Source: Loripinus fragilis (lineage: Eukaryota; Mollusca; Bivalvia; Lucinida; Lucinidae). From it: 64,000 nucleotides of DNA. The stretch covers positions 69,113,753 to 69,177,752 of the forward strand of contig OZ026525.1 in the NCBI GenBank assembly GCA_964019695.1, read 5' to 3'. The notes beneath the pieces are model-generated. The model was not told the origin of the DNA, ran no database searches, and was given only the letters and a program-made list of their open reading frames with translations. Position 1 is the stretch's first letter; each line of letters opens with the position of its first letter. A program made the position numbers and the translations under genes. This document shows positions 10,890 through 22,140 of the stretch, in pieces.

Positions 10890-12560
10890 GGAAAAAGTTA
10901 GGGTCGTTTCAAAAGTACCCTAAGACATGCTTATTTTTGCATTGAGGTTAATGTGAAAGACTAAAATTTTGACATAAATGAGGAAATTTAAGATATACCT
11001 GCTCAAGAGATATTATTGAATTTTAGATATAAGGTGAACCTAAACATAATCTGTTAAAATTTGAAATTAAATTCAAAGATCACCGTCGTATATGAAAAAG
11101 GGTCATCCAAAAAGTAGTATTTTACATTAAATTAGTACCTTGGATGGATCTTGTTTAATTTTGAATTGAAATAGTTTCGTCGTGGATATTATGGCTTTAA
11201 GCAGTACTTTAATGCCTATGCTGCGTTGAAGAATAAGTAAGATAAGTAAAAGACCAAAAATCTATAAAAGAAAATAAATGAAAGGTCGTTACAAAGGGGT
11301 CTTTAATTATGAAAATGTCAATTTTGATTAATTTTGACATAAATGCAGGTTTCTAAGGTATATATGCCCAATAGAAATAAATGACTTCCATATACTTGAT
11401 GAAACTTAACATAACCAGGAAAAATATGAAATAAAAATCAAAGGTCACCACAGTATATGAAAAAGGGTCGTCCAAAAAGTAGTATTATTGCGTCAAATCA
11501 GTACCTCTGATTGATTCTGTGTAATTCGTAATGTTACAAATTAGATTTTGCTTGGGCAATAACCCTAATTATTCATTTGCAGTGTTGGTAAACTAGTAAG
11601 AGGCCAAATTTATCCAAACTCTAAAATAAGGGTCCTCAAAAAAGTTTTTGGATTATGAAAATGTCAATTTTGATTAATTTAGATATAAATGAGGAAATTT
11701 AAGATATATCTGCCCAAGAGAAATAAATATATTCTAGATATAAGATGAACCTAATGATTATCTGTAAAATTTGACATAAAAACGAAAGGTCACCACAGTA
11801 TATGAAAAAGAGGTCGTCCTAAAAGTATTATTTTTACATGAAAATCAGTACCTTGGATGGAATTTTTGTAATTTTGAAAAGAAATAGTTAGGTTTTCTTA
11901 AGCAATAGAAAAAAAGCAAAAAGGGTCGTTACAAAAAGGATTTTTGATTATGAAAATGTCAATTTTGATTAATTTTGACATAAATGCAGGGAATTTAAGG
12001 TATATCTGCCCAATAGAAATAAATGACTTATATATATTATATGAACCTTAACATAATCTGGATAATATGAAATAAAAATCAAAGGTCACCGGAGTATATG
12101 AAAAGGGGTCATCTCAAACGCAATATTTTTGCACTAAAAATTGGTACCTCGTTTGGATTTTGTATAGTTCTGAGTATAATGAGTTAGATTTACTGAAACA
12201 TAACCCCTCAATATGCCTTAACTATGCCGGTGAGCCAGTGAGAGACCTCATTTCTACAAAAAACTAAAGAAGCGTCGTTACAAAATGGATTTGTAATTAC
12301 AAAAATGTCAATTTTGACTAAAAATGAGAAAATTTAAGATATATCTGCCCAATAGAAACAAACAATTTTTCGATATTTGATGGTAATTTACATGATCTGT
12401 AAAAAATTAAATAAAAAACTAAAGGTCATACAGTATATGAAAAAGGGTCGACTGAAAAGTTGTATTTTTACATTAATATCCGTACCTCTGATGGAGTATG
12501 TGTATGTTTGAATGTGATGAGTAAGATTTACTGAAGCAATAACCCAAAGATGATCTGCGT
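10890..12560. repeat. Degenerate satellite, five copies of ~300-360 bp
   Basis: The landmark GTATATGAAAAAGGGTC recurs near 11,088, 11,451, 11,798, 12,094 and 12,432. Each is followed by a TAGTATT..TACATTAA block and preceded by AATTTAAGATATATCTGCCC. Spacings vary from 296 to 363 bp. No open frame persists across units. The arrangement looks like an old, non-coding tandem array. Confidence 0.75.
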
Positions 12561-12924
12561 CATTGTTAGACACATTGGCTGTTTTGGTTTTGTCATTATA
12601 TATGATTGTCACTCAATATATAAACTGTCTTTTCACAAGCATCTAGATATCCTACATGAAAGTGTGCGTGATAAAAAAAATAAATTTCCTTTCTATCAAC
12701 CAAAACATATGATGAAGGGGACCGTCTCATTGAGCACCTTAACCAAATGTTAAACTGATAAATAAAATATTCCTTTCCCTTTCCCCCGTGATTTTTTTGT
12801 AATCAGTGACCTTGCCATTTTTCTATGGTGGTGGTTATTGTTACTTGGTATAAAGGCTAACTTGTAAACTCAGCACAGTGTTTCTAGACAGCCTACTATG
12901 GTGAGCAAAGCTTTCCCTATAAAG

Positions 12925-13643
12925 CATGCACAGATCCAGAGGGGACTGAAGGGTCAATATTCAATACCCAACCCCTCCCACACAAAAAAAGAAAAGAAAA
13001 TGCAAGTGACATTGCTAGATTTTTTTAGGAATCAACAATTTAGCAATATCCCCATCCCCACTGTCACTAATCATGGCTGGAAAATAATTGGACCCCATCC
13101 TGAAAACGTTAGACAGTCAAACCACCTCTAACGGCTAAATTGTAAGGTCAAGTTGAGGATTGCAAAAAATCTCACTCTCAGACCTTGTTTTATTGTCAGG
13201 AAACCTCCTGCAGAAAAATCTGGATCTGCACATGCAAGCATCCACACACATATTTTACTTTTGAACCTACATGTACCCCTGGGCTGTACATTCATCACTA
13301 TGACGTTTCAATGAAATATGTAGGGATACCACCAACATAAATTCACAATGACAATCGCTTTTCGAATCCCTGTTTTCACCAGGACAGAGGTAGAGAAAGG
13401 GCAAATTGAAGTTGTGGTTAATGTTTTTAGTCCTCAACTTATTTTACAGTTTACTAAGGGGGTCCAATGGTTTTATAACATAGAAAACTATCCTTTTCCA
13501 AGGATTCAGAGGGGGTCCAACATTTTTAAGGGGGTCCATTTTTTCCAGGGGGGTCCAAATGCTAATTTCTATAGAATCCCATATAACTTGTGATTTTCCA
13601 GGGGTGTGCGGGCAACCCCCCCCCCCCTCTCGATCTGCACATG
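12925..13643. mobile_element. Inverted-repeat element, CATG..GATCCAGAGGGG family, copy 1
   Basis: Left end CATGCACAGATCCAGAGGGG; the right end is the reverse complement of CATGTGCAGATCGAGAGGGG. The right half has several GGGGGTCCA blocks. Relatives are at 40,002-40,676 and 52,766-53,047. Open frames at 12,898-13,131 and 13,348-13,593 fall inside and show no recognisable domain. Confidence 0.6.
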
Positions 13644-13660
13644 AGAATATCCGGTGGAAT

Positions 13661-13862
13661 GTGTGTTTGTTCGATTTGATTCTTTACGTCCCATCAACAA
13701 TCTTTCAGTTATGAAGGGACGGGACTTCCTGGGTTGAACCAGTACTAAGCTAGGATTAATGTTCTTGCTCAAGGACACAACGCAGTTAAGCCGGTGAGGC
13801 TCGAACCCGTGGTCCCTTGGTCTTGAGTCAAGCACTCTACCAATGAGTCACTGCGCTCCCAC
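13661..13862 (-). mobile_element. SINE family 1, minus-strand copy with target duplication
   Basis: Tail TTTGATTCTTTACGTCCCAT at the low end. The tRNA-like head at the high end has B-box-like GGTTCGAGCCTC and A-box-like sequence (reverse complement of GCACTCTACCAATGAGTCA). It is flanked by ATCCGGTGGAAT (13,649-13,660) and ATCAGGTGGAAT (13,863-13,874), a 12-bp direct repeat with one mismatch. The open frame at 13,569-13,835 is within this SINE. Confidence 0.87.
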
Positions 13863-14186
13863 ATCAGGTGGAATAATGCTACGCTTGATTTGCTCAACCC
13901 AGAGCTTTTTGCCCAATTTATTTTGACATTATCAGTTAAAGAACTCACTTTTTATGACCTTCCACATTTTGAGAGTTTGAGAGTTTGAGAGTTTTATTCA
14001 TTGACCAAAACCCCTAACCGGGGTACAAGTCAAAACATACTAACAAATAAACATTTGAGGAAAGTTAAAAATATGATTACGAAAATCATAGTGAGACCTC
14101 CAAGCAATTAAACACCACTTTTGATGAGAATAGCCAGGCCTCCAGATAAGAGTGCGTATTGGAATATTATTTTCTTTATTTCTCAT

Positions 14187-14600
14187 CAAAAACATATGGT
14201 GTGGGTACTCAAAAGAACCGTCTCAATGAGACGGTCCCCCTGAGCACCCAAACACATATTCAAATTAATGGGTAAGAAAATTAAAAGTTTACGCATATAA
14301 AATTTCCTTACCTGGATCTATGAATAGCAATACAAAACATATGGTGTGGGTACTCAAAAGAACCGTCTCACCGTCTCAATGAGACGGTCCCCTCTAGCAC
14401 CCAAAACACATGTTTAAATTAATGGGTAAGAAATTAATTAAAAGTTTACGCAAATAAAACAGGCTTATTATAGCAATACAAAACATATGGTGTGGGTACT
14501 CAAAAGAACCGTCTCAATGAGACGGTCCCCTTGAGCACCCAAAACACCTGTTTTAATTTAATGGGTAAAAAATTAATTAAAAGTTTAATCAAATAAAACA
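14187..14600. repeat. 146-bp tandem repeat, three copies, each with a palindrome
   Basis: Copies start near 14,187, 14,333 and 14,479. Each contains AACATATGGTGTGGGTACTC, then the palindrome ACCGTCTCAATGAGACGGT, then TAATGGGTAA and AAAAGTTTA.GCA. The second copy has an extra CCGTCTCA. A diverged relative of the palindrome (ACCGTCTCATTGAGCACC) sits at 12,721. Confidence 0.88.
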
Positions 14601-14669
14601 GCCAGGTCTCCAGATATGGTTTTGCACACGGAGTAAAATAATCAAAGATACGATGGTATGTTTCCGTAA

Positions 14670-17168
14670 TACGGTTGTATGTTTAGGACATTCATTTAGA
14701 AATAGATATTCCGTGTGCACAATTTAATAACCTGTGCTTACGAAATAATATTCCGTGCAAAAGGAATAATAATCCATGCAAACGGAATAATAATTCGTGC
14801 AAACGGAATAATATTCCATGCAAACGGAATAATAATCCACGCAAACGGAATAATAATTCGTGCAAACGGAATGATAATCCATGCAAACGTAATAATAATC
14901 CGTGCTAACGGAATAATAATTCGTGCAAACGGAATAAAAATTCGTGCAAACGGAATAATAATTTGTGAAAACGGAATAAGATTTCGAGCTAACGAATAAT
15001 AATTCATGCGCACGAATTAATAATTCATTAAAACGAAATAGAAATCTAAGAGCTCGATTTAATAATCTATGAGCTCGAAATAATAATCTGTAAATAAGGG
15101 TTATTATTCTATGTGAACGAATAAAACAAAAGTTCTGCAAGTTGGATTTTAAATCTGTTATAGCTCATCTGAGCATAGTGCTCAAAGTGAGCTACTGGGG
15201 TCAGTCAATGTCTGTTGTTCATCGAGTGTGTCGTCAATAGTATACCACTGGGCTAATTTTCACAGGAATGTTCCCTCTACAAAAGTAAACTTAATCCGTC
15301 AAAATATGACACGAGACGTGGCTAGTTTCCCTTGTAAACATTTATAGGAAACTTTTAACATATCCCCTGGAACCAATCGTCAGAATTGAATAAAATTTGG
15401 CAGTGATATTTCCTCGGTGACCTACTACGAAACAGATCACTAAACTTGGTCGCTCAAAAACACGGCAGCCAGGGGACGTGACCTCTGGCAGATACTTGTA
15501 AGGAAACTGTTGGCGTCTTCTCTAAAACCGAACACAATAAAAGCTATAACGAATTTGATCCGTTGTAAAACATGGCAACTTTTGTACCCAAATATAAGAG
15601 ATGATAAGCCTTTGTATACCCTTTGTATACCAGAAACCCCTAGTTGGGTACTTCATCGAACAGGGAAGACCCAGATGAAATGCCACATGATGTGTCATTT
15701 CATCCGGGTCTGCACTGTTTGCTATGACAAAATCCATATTCAGAGAAAGAAAAGAAAATATTTCGGACAAATTATAACATACGCTGCAAAAATTAAATGT
15801 AACCTTACACCAATTTGGTGTTAGCTTATGGCCACCGATATTGGTGTTACCCTTCAACGGCTTGAAAAATATGTTTTTTTCGACTGTATCTGTCCGGAGA
15901 ACAATAACTACAACAATAGCAGGTAGAAATATTGGACTAAAGCTGTTTAGTAGGAAATTAAGTGTAATATTACACCAAAAGGAATTACAACTCAGCTGCC
16001 ACCTTCTTTGATATTAACTTGAACGTATTTGTATAGTGTGTGACCAGGGGGCGTTGCTTATTCCGGCTAAGGAAACTTGAAAAAAATCTCCACTGAAATA
16101 GTTGAATACCTGGGTGGATGGTGCACTTAAAACTCAGAATTCAGTGCGGAACAAAAACTAAAGAAAAACCGAACACTCCTAAACGACACAATCTTATCGC
16201 CAACAGCAAGTCAAAAGAGCTCCTTGCAGTCGAAATTGATAGTGGCCGATCCGCGATATTCAAAGCCTAAACATTAAACTGGGCAATGCCGTGCAGCATC
16301 GTGTATCAACTCCTGATCTTTGTCTTCTTCCCTACTTTGTCCGACTGGAATCCTGCGGGTCGTCATATAGCTCAAACCACTCAAATTGTTGATTAGAGTT
16401 CATAGTCGTTCGGGCAGAAATTGTTTTTGGTGACCTTCTACAAAAATAGTATAATGTGAACTGTCGAACTTGAATACGTGTATGTCAACAGGGGGCTTTG
16501 CCAGTTTCAAACAGATACATATTTATACAAAAAGACATAAACTCAGGTGAGCGATACATAACCGTTTGGCTCTTTGGTTTTTGAATCAGACGAATACACC
16601 AATCAATTCACGTAGATTGTTCAATTGTGCGCTCATATAATTATATCGTGAAAACGGAATATTATCTCGTGCATACGGTTTATTATATCGAGCGCATGGA
16701 TTCTTATTCCGTTTGCACGAATTATCAAATCGAGCGCTCAGTTTGTTATTTCGTGCGCACGGAATATTATATCGTGCAAACGGATTATGATTTCGTGATA
16801 ACGGATTATTATATCGTGCGCATGGATTATTATATCGTGCACACGAATAAATAAATCGTTCTCTTGGATTGTCATCTCGTGCATACGAACTGCTAGATAG
16901 TACACACAGACTAATAATCATGCCATCGGATTATTATATCATTTGCAGGGATAAAGATTTCGTGTGCTCGCTTTATTAAATCGTTTGTTCTGAATATCAA
17001 TTAGTGTGCACAGATTAGTAAATCATACGAACGGTTTGATAAATCGTTAGCATGGAGTGCTATTTCGTATGCACAGAGTATTATTCCGTTTGAACAGCTT
17101 ATTTAATCGTGCGCACGGAATATATTTTCTAAAATGAAAATAATGAATGTCCTAAAGGTACCACCGTA
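14670..17168. mobile_element. 2.5-kb fold-back-like element with 21-bp repeat arrays in both arms
   Basis: Termini: TACGGTTGTATGTTTAGGAC at 14,670, matched by the reverse complement ending at 17,168 (TACGGTGGTACCTTTAGGAC, 3 of 20 mismatched). The match continues through CATTCAT and, after a short indel, a region ending ATTCCGTG.GCAC. The left arm (about 14,715-15,130) is an array of a 21-bp unit, TTCGTGCAAACGGAATAATA. The right arm (about 16,620-17,110) has a related but more degenerate 21-bp unit with TCGTGCGCACGGATTATTA. Between them lie ~1.5 kb of low-copy sequence and one ~80-bp palindromic repeat (15,655-15,735). Long open frames in the arms simply follow the 21-bp period. No transposase was seen. 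Confidence 0.65.
15655..15735. repeat. ~80-bp palindromic repeat, second copy at 61,035-61,115
   Basis: The reverse complement reads GCAAACAGTGCAGACCCGGA, then ATGAAATGACACATCATGTG, then a mirrored GCATTTCATCTGGGTCT. It folds back on itself almost completely. The 61,035 copy carries GCAAACAGCACAGACCCCAA and CATCTCATCTAGGTCTCTG. Confidence 0.7.
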
Positions 17169-17872
17169 CAAAGAGGCACAATTGCCGACTTAGCTTAACT
17201 ATCCGATTTTTTTATAATCGCAACTGCAATTTAAAATCGCTGTCGACTTCGGAGTGAATATGCAGTCCAGTTTCACGAAAATTCCTGCTTTCAGTCACTT
17301 TAACCTAGTTGATATTTGTTCTCAGATTGTTAATAGATCTATATGACCTGGCTGATTTATTGACATTCATTTTTTTCCAAAAATGCGTTATTTACCACTC
17401 ATTAACTTGAAGTATTTGGCGTTTTTCCTCGCAGAAATTGACGTGTATAAGAAGTAGGATACGACGTCACATTGTTTACGGAAGATGCGCGCGTCTCATG
17501 CGCAGCCGTATCGAGGTCGGTGTCCTTAAGGAAGAAGAATTTCAAAATGGCGGTCATTAAATTTGTGTTACTCCTCACTTTTTATTAGATTTGTCATGCC
17601 ACACCGCATACGGTAGAATTTTCTTCTCAAATTTGTGCAATCAGTACAAGCAGGATGCATATGATATGCAGGTTTTGTTTTTAACTATGAGAATTATAAG
17701 CCGAGGGTGGAAAAGCCAATAAATAAACTTGACGCATGGGGAGGTGCAAAATAACGTAGCACACTCGTTTCTTTATCTGATTTTTCGGCCTCCATCGATT
17801 TATGAATCCCATATTTTCAATAGAACGATTAATAAGCTATATTTCATTTTAAAACTTTGAATATCCTACAGC
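17169..17872. other. No gene; GC-richer patch with an AAAATGGCGG motif
   Basis: Contains GGAAGATGCGCGCGTCTCAT and CATGCGCAGCCGTATCG near 17,480-17,515, then CAAAATGGCGGTCAT near 17,543. The latter fits the YY1 core (AAAATGGCGGC-like). This could be a fragment of a housekeeping-type promoter, but no linked open frame is seen, so it is only a weak suggestion. Confidence 0.25.
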
Positions 17873-17895
17873 TTGGTAAGTAGTAATGGATGTCA

Positions 17896-17963
17896 CTATG
17901 GCCCCATTTTTTTTAAGCCTGAAAAGAACTTAGAATTTTTCAGGCTAAAAAATGGGGCCATAG
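17896..17963. repeat. Subterminal hairpin of the element (left)
   Basis: CTATGGCCCCATTTTTT..AAGCCTGAAAA pairs with the downstream TTTTCAGGCTAAAAAATGGG..CATAG around a ~10-nt loop. It begins 17 bp from the element end and is mirrored at 25,762-25,829. A hairpin at such a position could be recognised by a replication or integration protein; that is inference. Confidence 0.85.
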
Positions 17964-18875
17964 ATGACTACCCTGGTAGGCTTGAGTGACTAGCTGTGAA
18001 TAACTTAGTTTATTTTTGGGGTTAATCTGACTGGGGCTATAATTGTGATAGTTTCCTGGGCTATCTGGGAATAACTTAGTTTATTATTGAGGTCTTTTCT
18101 GGTCGGGTCTATGATTGTGATAGTTTCGTGGGCTATTGAGAATAACTTAGTTTATTTTTTGAGGATTAATCTGACTCGGGCTATAATTATAATAGTTTCC
18201 TGGGCTAATGGGAAATAACTTAGTTTATTTGAGGTCTATTCTGGTCTATGATTGTGATTATGATAAGCTCCTGGTCATATCCACTGGTTGGGTTGTTATT
18301 ATAATAGTTTCCTGGGCTTATGGGAAATAACTTAGTTTATTTGAGGTCTATTCTGGTCTATGATTGTGATTATGATAAGCTCCTGGTCATATCCACTGGT
18401 TGGTCTGTGATTATGATTGTTTCCTGGGGTATTGGGAAATAACTTAGTCATTTTTGAGGGGAATAAAGATTCTGCTGTGGTGATATATAAAATAACTTAG
18501 TTAATTTCAGCTTTGAAAATAACTTAGTCATTTTAGGGGGTATAGTATGTGGGGATATATGGTGTGTGTTAAGGCTACTTAGTTCTATGCATCTTTAGAG
18601 TTTCTTGGTCAATCAAGACCTCATCTCCTAGAGGCATCACTCTGTAGCGTTAACTAGTGTATAGCTAGTCGTCTCAAGCTGTGATAATTTCTTGGGCTAT
18701 TGAGAAATAACTTAGTTTATTTTTGAGGTCTATTCTGGCTGGGCCTATAATTGTGATAGTTTCCTGGGCTATTGAGAAATAACTTAGTTTATTTTTGGTT
18801 GGTCTGTAATAGTTTCCTGGGCTATTGGGGAATAACTTAGTTTATTTTGGGGGATTATTCTGGTTGGGTGTCCAT

Positions 18876-19200
18876 ATCGTTTGAGATGTGGATGCAATGT
18901 GGACCTTCACATGTAAAATGTGGATGCAATGTGGATCCACCACATCTCCACATTTTGAATGTGGATGTAATGTGGAGCAATGTGGATGTATTGTGGAGCA
19001 ATGTGGATTTCCACATTTCAAATGTGAATAAATGCAGATATATTGTGGGTCAGAATAATGGAGATTTACGTTCATTTTTGGATAAATACGAATTATATGT
19101 GTACCGCCACACTTAAAATGTGGATCCACCACATCTCCACATCTTGACAATGTGGATCCACCACATCTCCACATCTCCACAATGTGGAGTTTCCACACAT
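18876..19200. repeat. CCACATT/AATGTGG palindromic block inside the left inverted repeat
   Basis: About twenty AATGTGG or CCACATT heptamers alternate in orientation, many joined as TGTGGATCCACCACATCTCC, giving many overlapping hairpins. The same block occurs in the right repeat at about 24,850-25,150. Open frames across it are compositional artefacts. Confidence 0.85.
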
Positions 19201-19578
19201 ACACATTTGACAATTTGACTTGTACCCTCTCTCCAATCAATCCCTGGTAGGCTTGAGCATTGAGCTGTGAATAACTTTTTGGGCCATTCTGGCTGGTGTA
19301 TGATTGTGATAATTTCCAGCTTTGAAAATAACTTAGTCAAATTTAGCTTTGAAAATAACTTAGTCATTTTAGGGGTATAGTATGTGGTGATATATGGTGT
19401 GTGTAATAGTCAAGGCTACTTAGTTCTATGCATCTTAAGAGTCTCTTGGTCAATTAAGACCTCAACTTCTAGAGGCATCACTCTGTAGCGTTAACTAGTG
19501 TATAGCTAGTTGTCTCAAGCTTACTACTACTGATTTTTTAATGGAAGAACAACAAAGACTGGTGAACATTTCTATAAC

Positions 19579-19584
19579 TTTATT
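19579..19584 (-). terminator. AATAAA poly(A) signal for the leftward genes
   Basis: AATAAA on the minus strand, 286 bp past the stop of the leftmost gene, inside the left inverted repeat. Because the repeats are mirror images, the same signal serves the rightward genes at 24,464. Confidence 0.6.
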
Positions 19585-19869
19585 GCCCCGCTAACTATAA
19601 CTGATTACAATGACAGAGGATTAGGGCCGTCCCTCTGTTCATTGTTTACAATATAACTCCTAGATTTATTATGTGTCTAAAATATTTAATGAATATGTCT
19701 ACTGAGTCACTAAGATCACTTGTATTCATCACTAGGGATCAATTTTATCTGAGTTCTCTGCAACCATCTCTGTACAGGATCTAGTGGAATTTCCAAATAT
19801 TTCTTCTCTCTTACTTCTTCCATGATGTTGAACTCAGATATGATGATCAAAATGACTTGATCATTCTTT

Positions 19870-20256
19870 TTATATCGTGATCAAGCTATCTATGTTTGAA
19901 ATGAGATCTTCATAATCCATATCTCCTTCTTCTGAGGCTTGTTGAATTTCTTTCAATACTGCTTCGATGTGAGAAATCACACTTTCGCTGTTTGCCACAT
20001 AAGTTACCCAATCGATATAGTTGATAGGAGTGTCATCAATGATTCTCAACATCTCTCTAGCATTACGTTTAGTCCAAAATCTGAATGTATCAAATGTCTC
20101 ATATCGGTTTAACCAGTTCTTGATTCCTGCTCTCGTTTTCAAAAACTCTGCATTTGATGGTTCTAATGATAAGATGTGGTCCAAAGTTATTTTGTAGACA
20201 TCAAAATGTAAAATTTGATCTAAGCACACGGGTAGACTTTCGGTGATCGTATACAT
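19870..20256 (-). CDS. Unrecognised 128-aa protein of the Maverick-class element
   Basis: I do not recognise a family. The product is acidic and mostly helical in character, with no signal peptide or membrane segment. Its C-terminal third is rich in Glu and Asp (IEAVLKEIQQASEEGDMDYE). It starts two bases after the stop of the upstream 225-aa gene, so the two probably share a transcript or a short overlapping promoter. A TATATAAA on the minus strand at 20,371-20,378, ~115 bp before the ATG and inside the upstream gene, could drive it separately. Transcription would end in the left inverted repeat. The intact frame and tight packing support a real gene; function is unknown. Confidence 0.65.
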   Translation of the reverse strand: MYTITESLPVCLDQILHFDVYKITLDHILSLEPSNAEFLKTRAGIKNWLNRYETFDTFRFWTKRNAREMLRIIDDTPINYIDWVTYVANSESVISHIEAVLKEIQQASEEGDMDYEDLISNIDSLITI

Positions 20257-20258
20257 AT

Positions 20259-20936
20259 TCAGTTATTCAGCAGATAATCAGATTCACGACTTGGAAACTT
20301 CAAAATAATTTGTGGTTCTATCTGTCTTGGAGTATAATGTCCAATGGCAACGTTATATGAATCTGGTCTGTTTATATACCTAATCAGTTCACTGGTTATA
20401 AAGTGATTAATCCCTGCAGTTGTTAAAGATGCCACAGATAAAGATACATCTTGAGTATTCCATGCAGACAATAACCATTGGACTTGATGCTTAGGAGTTT
20501 CTTCCTTTAAGTACAAACATCCATACAATTTATTACTGTCATAGATAATTCCATTCAAAAAATACTTGATCTCTGTGTCACGAGTACGAATAGAGTAAAG
20601 TTTATCCAGTGTCAAATTCTTCATTCTTACAACCCAAACACGAGCTTTATCAATACTGTGAAATTTAGAGTAATGTATCTTGAGCATCTCCGTATGAAAT
20701 CTTAAGCGCATCTCGCCAGGAAGATATAGTAATTCGTCCATGCTTAGAAGTAGTTGGCCTAGTTCTTGGTGATAGATGTCCTGAGATTTAGTCTCTAAAG
20801 CATTTGACAAACGTCTCAACCTAAGTCTAAACCATCCTTCTTGAATGTGTTTCCTAAATTCCAACCCTTTAGCTGAATTGTACATCGAATAAGTGCAAAT
20901 CATGTGTTGTATTTCTGTCGGTAGTTGATATGCCAT
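20259..20936 (-). CDS. Unrecognised 225-aa protein of the Maverick-class element
   Basis: First gene of the leftward group. The ATG context, GTCATGG, is good, and a canonical TATA box, CTATAAAAG, lies ~73 bp upstream. The N-terminus (LPTEIQHMICTYS) loosely resembles the start of an F-box (LPxEIxxxI), but the rest gives no support, so I do not call it one. The middle is basic and Arg/Lys-rich (EGWFRLRLRRLSN). The C-terminal half is mixed and has no Cys-rich or catalytic-looking motif. It is not a polymerase or integrase: it is too short and lacks their motifs. In Polintons this position is often taken by lineage-specific or virion-associated proteins, but that is only context. Confidence 0.7.
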   Translation of the reverse strand: MAYQLPTEIQHMICTYSMYNSAKGLEFRKHIQEGWFRLRLRRLSNALETKSQDIYHQELGQLLLSMDELLYLPGEMRLRFHTEMLKIHYSKFHSIDKARVWVVRMKNLTLDKLYSIRTRDTEIKYFLNGIIYDSNKLYGCLYLKEETPKHQVQWLLSAWNTQDVSLSVASLTTAGINHFITSELIRYINRPDSYNVAIGHYTPRQIEPQIILKFPSRESDYLLNN

Positions 20937-20939
20937 GAC

Positions 20940-22060
20940 TGATTTGCTCTCTTTGTGATACCTGCAGATGAAATAAGACTAATGTGATAAGATAGCTATT
21001 ATTTTCAGCTTTTATAGGGTGAAAAAATTTTGAAAATCAGTCTAGGCAAACTCAAGTTATTGCGAAAATATGATTTTTTACTTTTTAGAAATCCGGTTCT
21101 TGCTTTTTCATTAAATTATCTCCCTTGAATAGAAAATTTCACGGTAAAAGATATGCAAAATTTGTAATAGCTCGGGTATTTTTTATCCGATTGACTTCAA
21201 ATTTTTACCATAAGATAGCTCTTATATTCAAGTTATCGATTTTACATACTATAAGGCTTGAAAACTATTATGGGATAGAGTCACATTGAGACACCAATTC
21301 AAACTTATTCTGTGATAGGATAACTATATATATGAATCGCAAATATTTGCTTATTAAGTCAGTAGAGATATAGTTTGAACAAAAATAACTGACCACTGGT
21401 ACTCTATACATCCGCCGAGGCCCGTAGAGAAGCTTTGTGCTTCAGAAACTGTTGAATATGCATTTAAAAAGGTAGAGCAGCTTAGGCTGTTTAAGGGCGC
21501 CAGCCTTCGGGTTGGAGTGGCTCCGCCTCAAATTCTCTGGTCCATAGAGACATGCAGGAATTTGACTTGTATTTGAGACAGTTTCAATCGCCAGGGATTC
21601 CGAGGTTAGGATAGTACTGGGGGAGTAATGGTGCTGTTTATACAGTGCCTGATACTTCTTGCTAATTTTTCAAAAAAATGTAGTCTCGCCTGCACTTTAG
21701 GCCTAGCAAAAATTGTAGTCTCGCCTGACACTTAGTGAAAAAAATTCATGCTTGTCAAATTTTTTTGGCTAGTGATTTCTATTGCCGCATTGTGAAACTT
21801 TCAGTAGTTTGGCTTATAGAAACTATTTGATCGGATAAAAAATTCAAATTTGCATATCAAAATAATTTGAGAACTACTAATCTTGACTGAGGATTTTTTC
21901 TGAACTTATGGAATATATACGATCGGATGAAAAAATTCAAATAGTGATTACACTTGATGAAACAATTTTGAGAATTTTCAACTGTTGATTTCAGAAAATC
22001 TGGGTTTTTCCCACAGATGCTATATATTCTATCTTCATATGATTAATACAAGAGTAGCCA
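20940..22060. promoter_or_regulatory. Central divergent control region of the element
   Basis: About 1.1 kb without an open frame, lying between the leftward and rightward genes. It is AT-rich with several TATATA tracts (21,325-21,335; 22,020; 22,061) and a GC-richer patch at 21,415-21,540 with GGGCGCCAGCCTTCGGGTTG. Both gene groups must be controlled from here. No further gene is visible. Confidence 0.55.
21009..21017 (-). promoter_or_regulatory. TATA box (CTATAAAAG) for the leftward genes
   Basis: CTATAAAAG on the minus strand, 73 bp before the ATG at 20,936. With initiation ~30 bp downstream the leader would be ~45 nt, and the first ATG met is that of the 225-aa gene. Confidence 0.65.
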
Positions 22061-22071
22061 ATATATATATA
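22061..22071 (+). promoter_or_regulatory. TATA box (ATATATATATA) deciding the start of the 280-aa gene
   Basis: Lies 80 bp before the ATG at 22,141 and only ~13 bp before an earlier ATG at 22,084. Initiation ~30 bp downstream would begin after 22,084, so 22,141 is the likely start. Confidence 0.5.
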
Positions 22072-22140
22072 TGAAGTTAAGCGATGTCTAATTGTCATTA
22101 TATTTCTATCAACTGTAGTGGCTGTTTCACATATGAGATC

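Larger units (their letters stand above)
17879..19653. repeat. Left terminal inverted repeat (~1.78 kb)
   Basis: Pairs with 24,395-25,846. From the end inward: a subterminal hairpin (17,896-17,963); about a dozen units of a ~60-90 bp minisatellite with TTTCCTGGGCTATTGGG and AATAACTTAGTTTATTTTTG; a CCACATT/AATGTGG-rich block (18,876-19,200); then single-copy sequence ending GTTTACAATA. It is ~320 bp longer than the right repeat. It carries a second copy of a GGTCATATCCACTGGTTGG unit and an additional block (about 18,460-18,660) that duplicates the inner sequence at 19,345-19,520. Open frames here (e.g. 18,842-19,240) are repeat artefacts. Confidence 0.93.

Noticed and set aside
13569..13835. 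88-codon minus-strand frame
   Set aside because: It lies inside a SINE copy with target duplications.
14692..15140. Open frames on both strands with repeating LFRLHGL or ANGIIIR units
   Set aside because: A 21-bp period keeps all frames open; the same holds for 16,586-16,921. There is no independent evidence of protein.
18842..19367. Cys/His-rich open frames of 84-132 codons (also 24,595-25,178)
   Set aside because: They lie in the CCACATT/AATGTGG block of both inverted repeats; the composition comes from the heptamer repetition.
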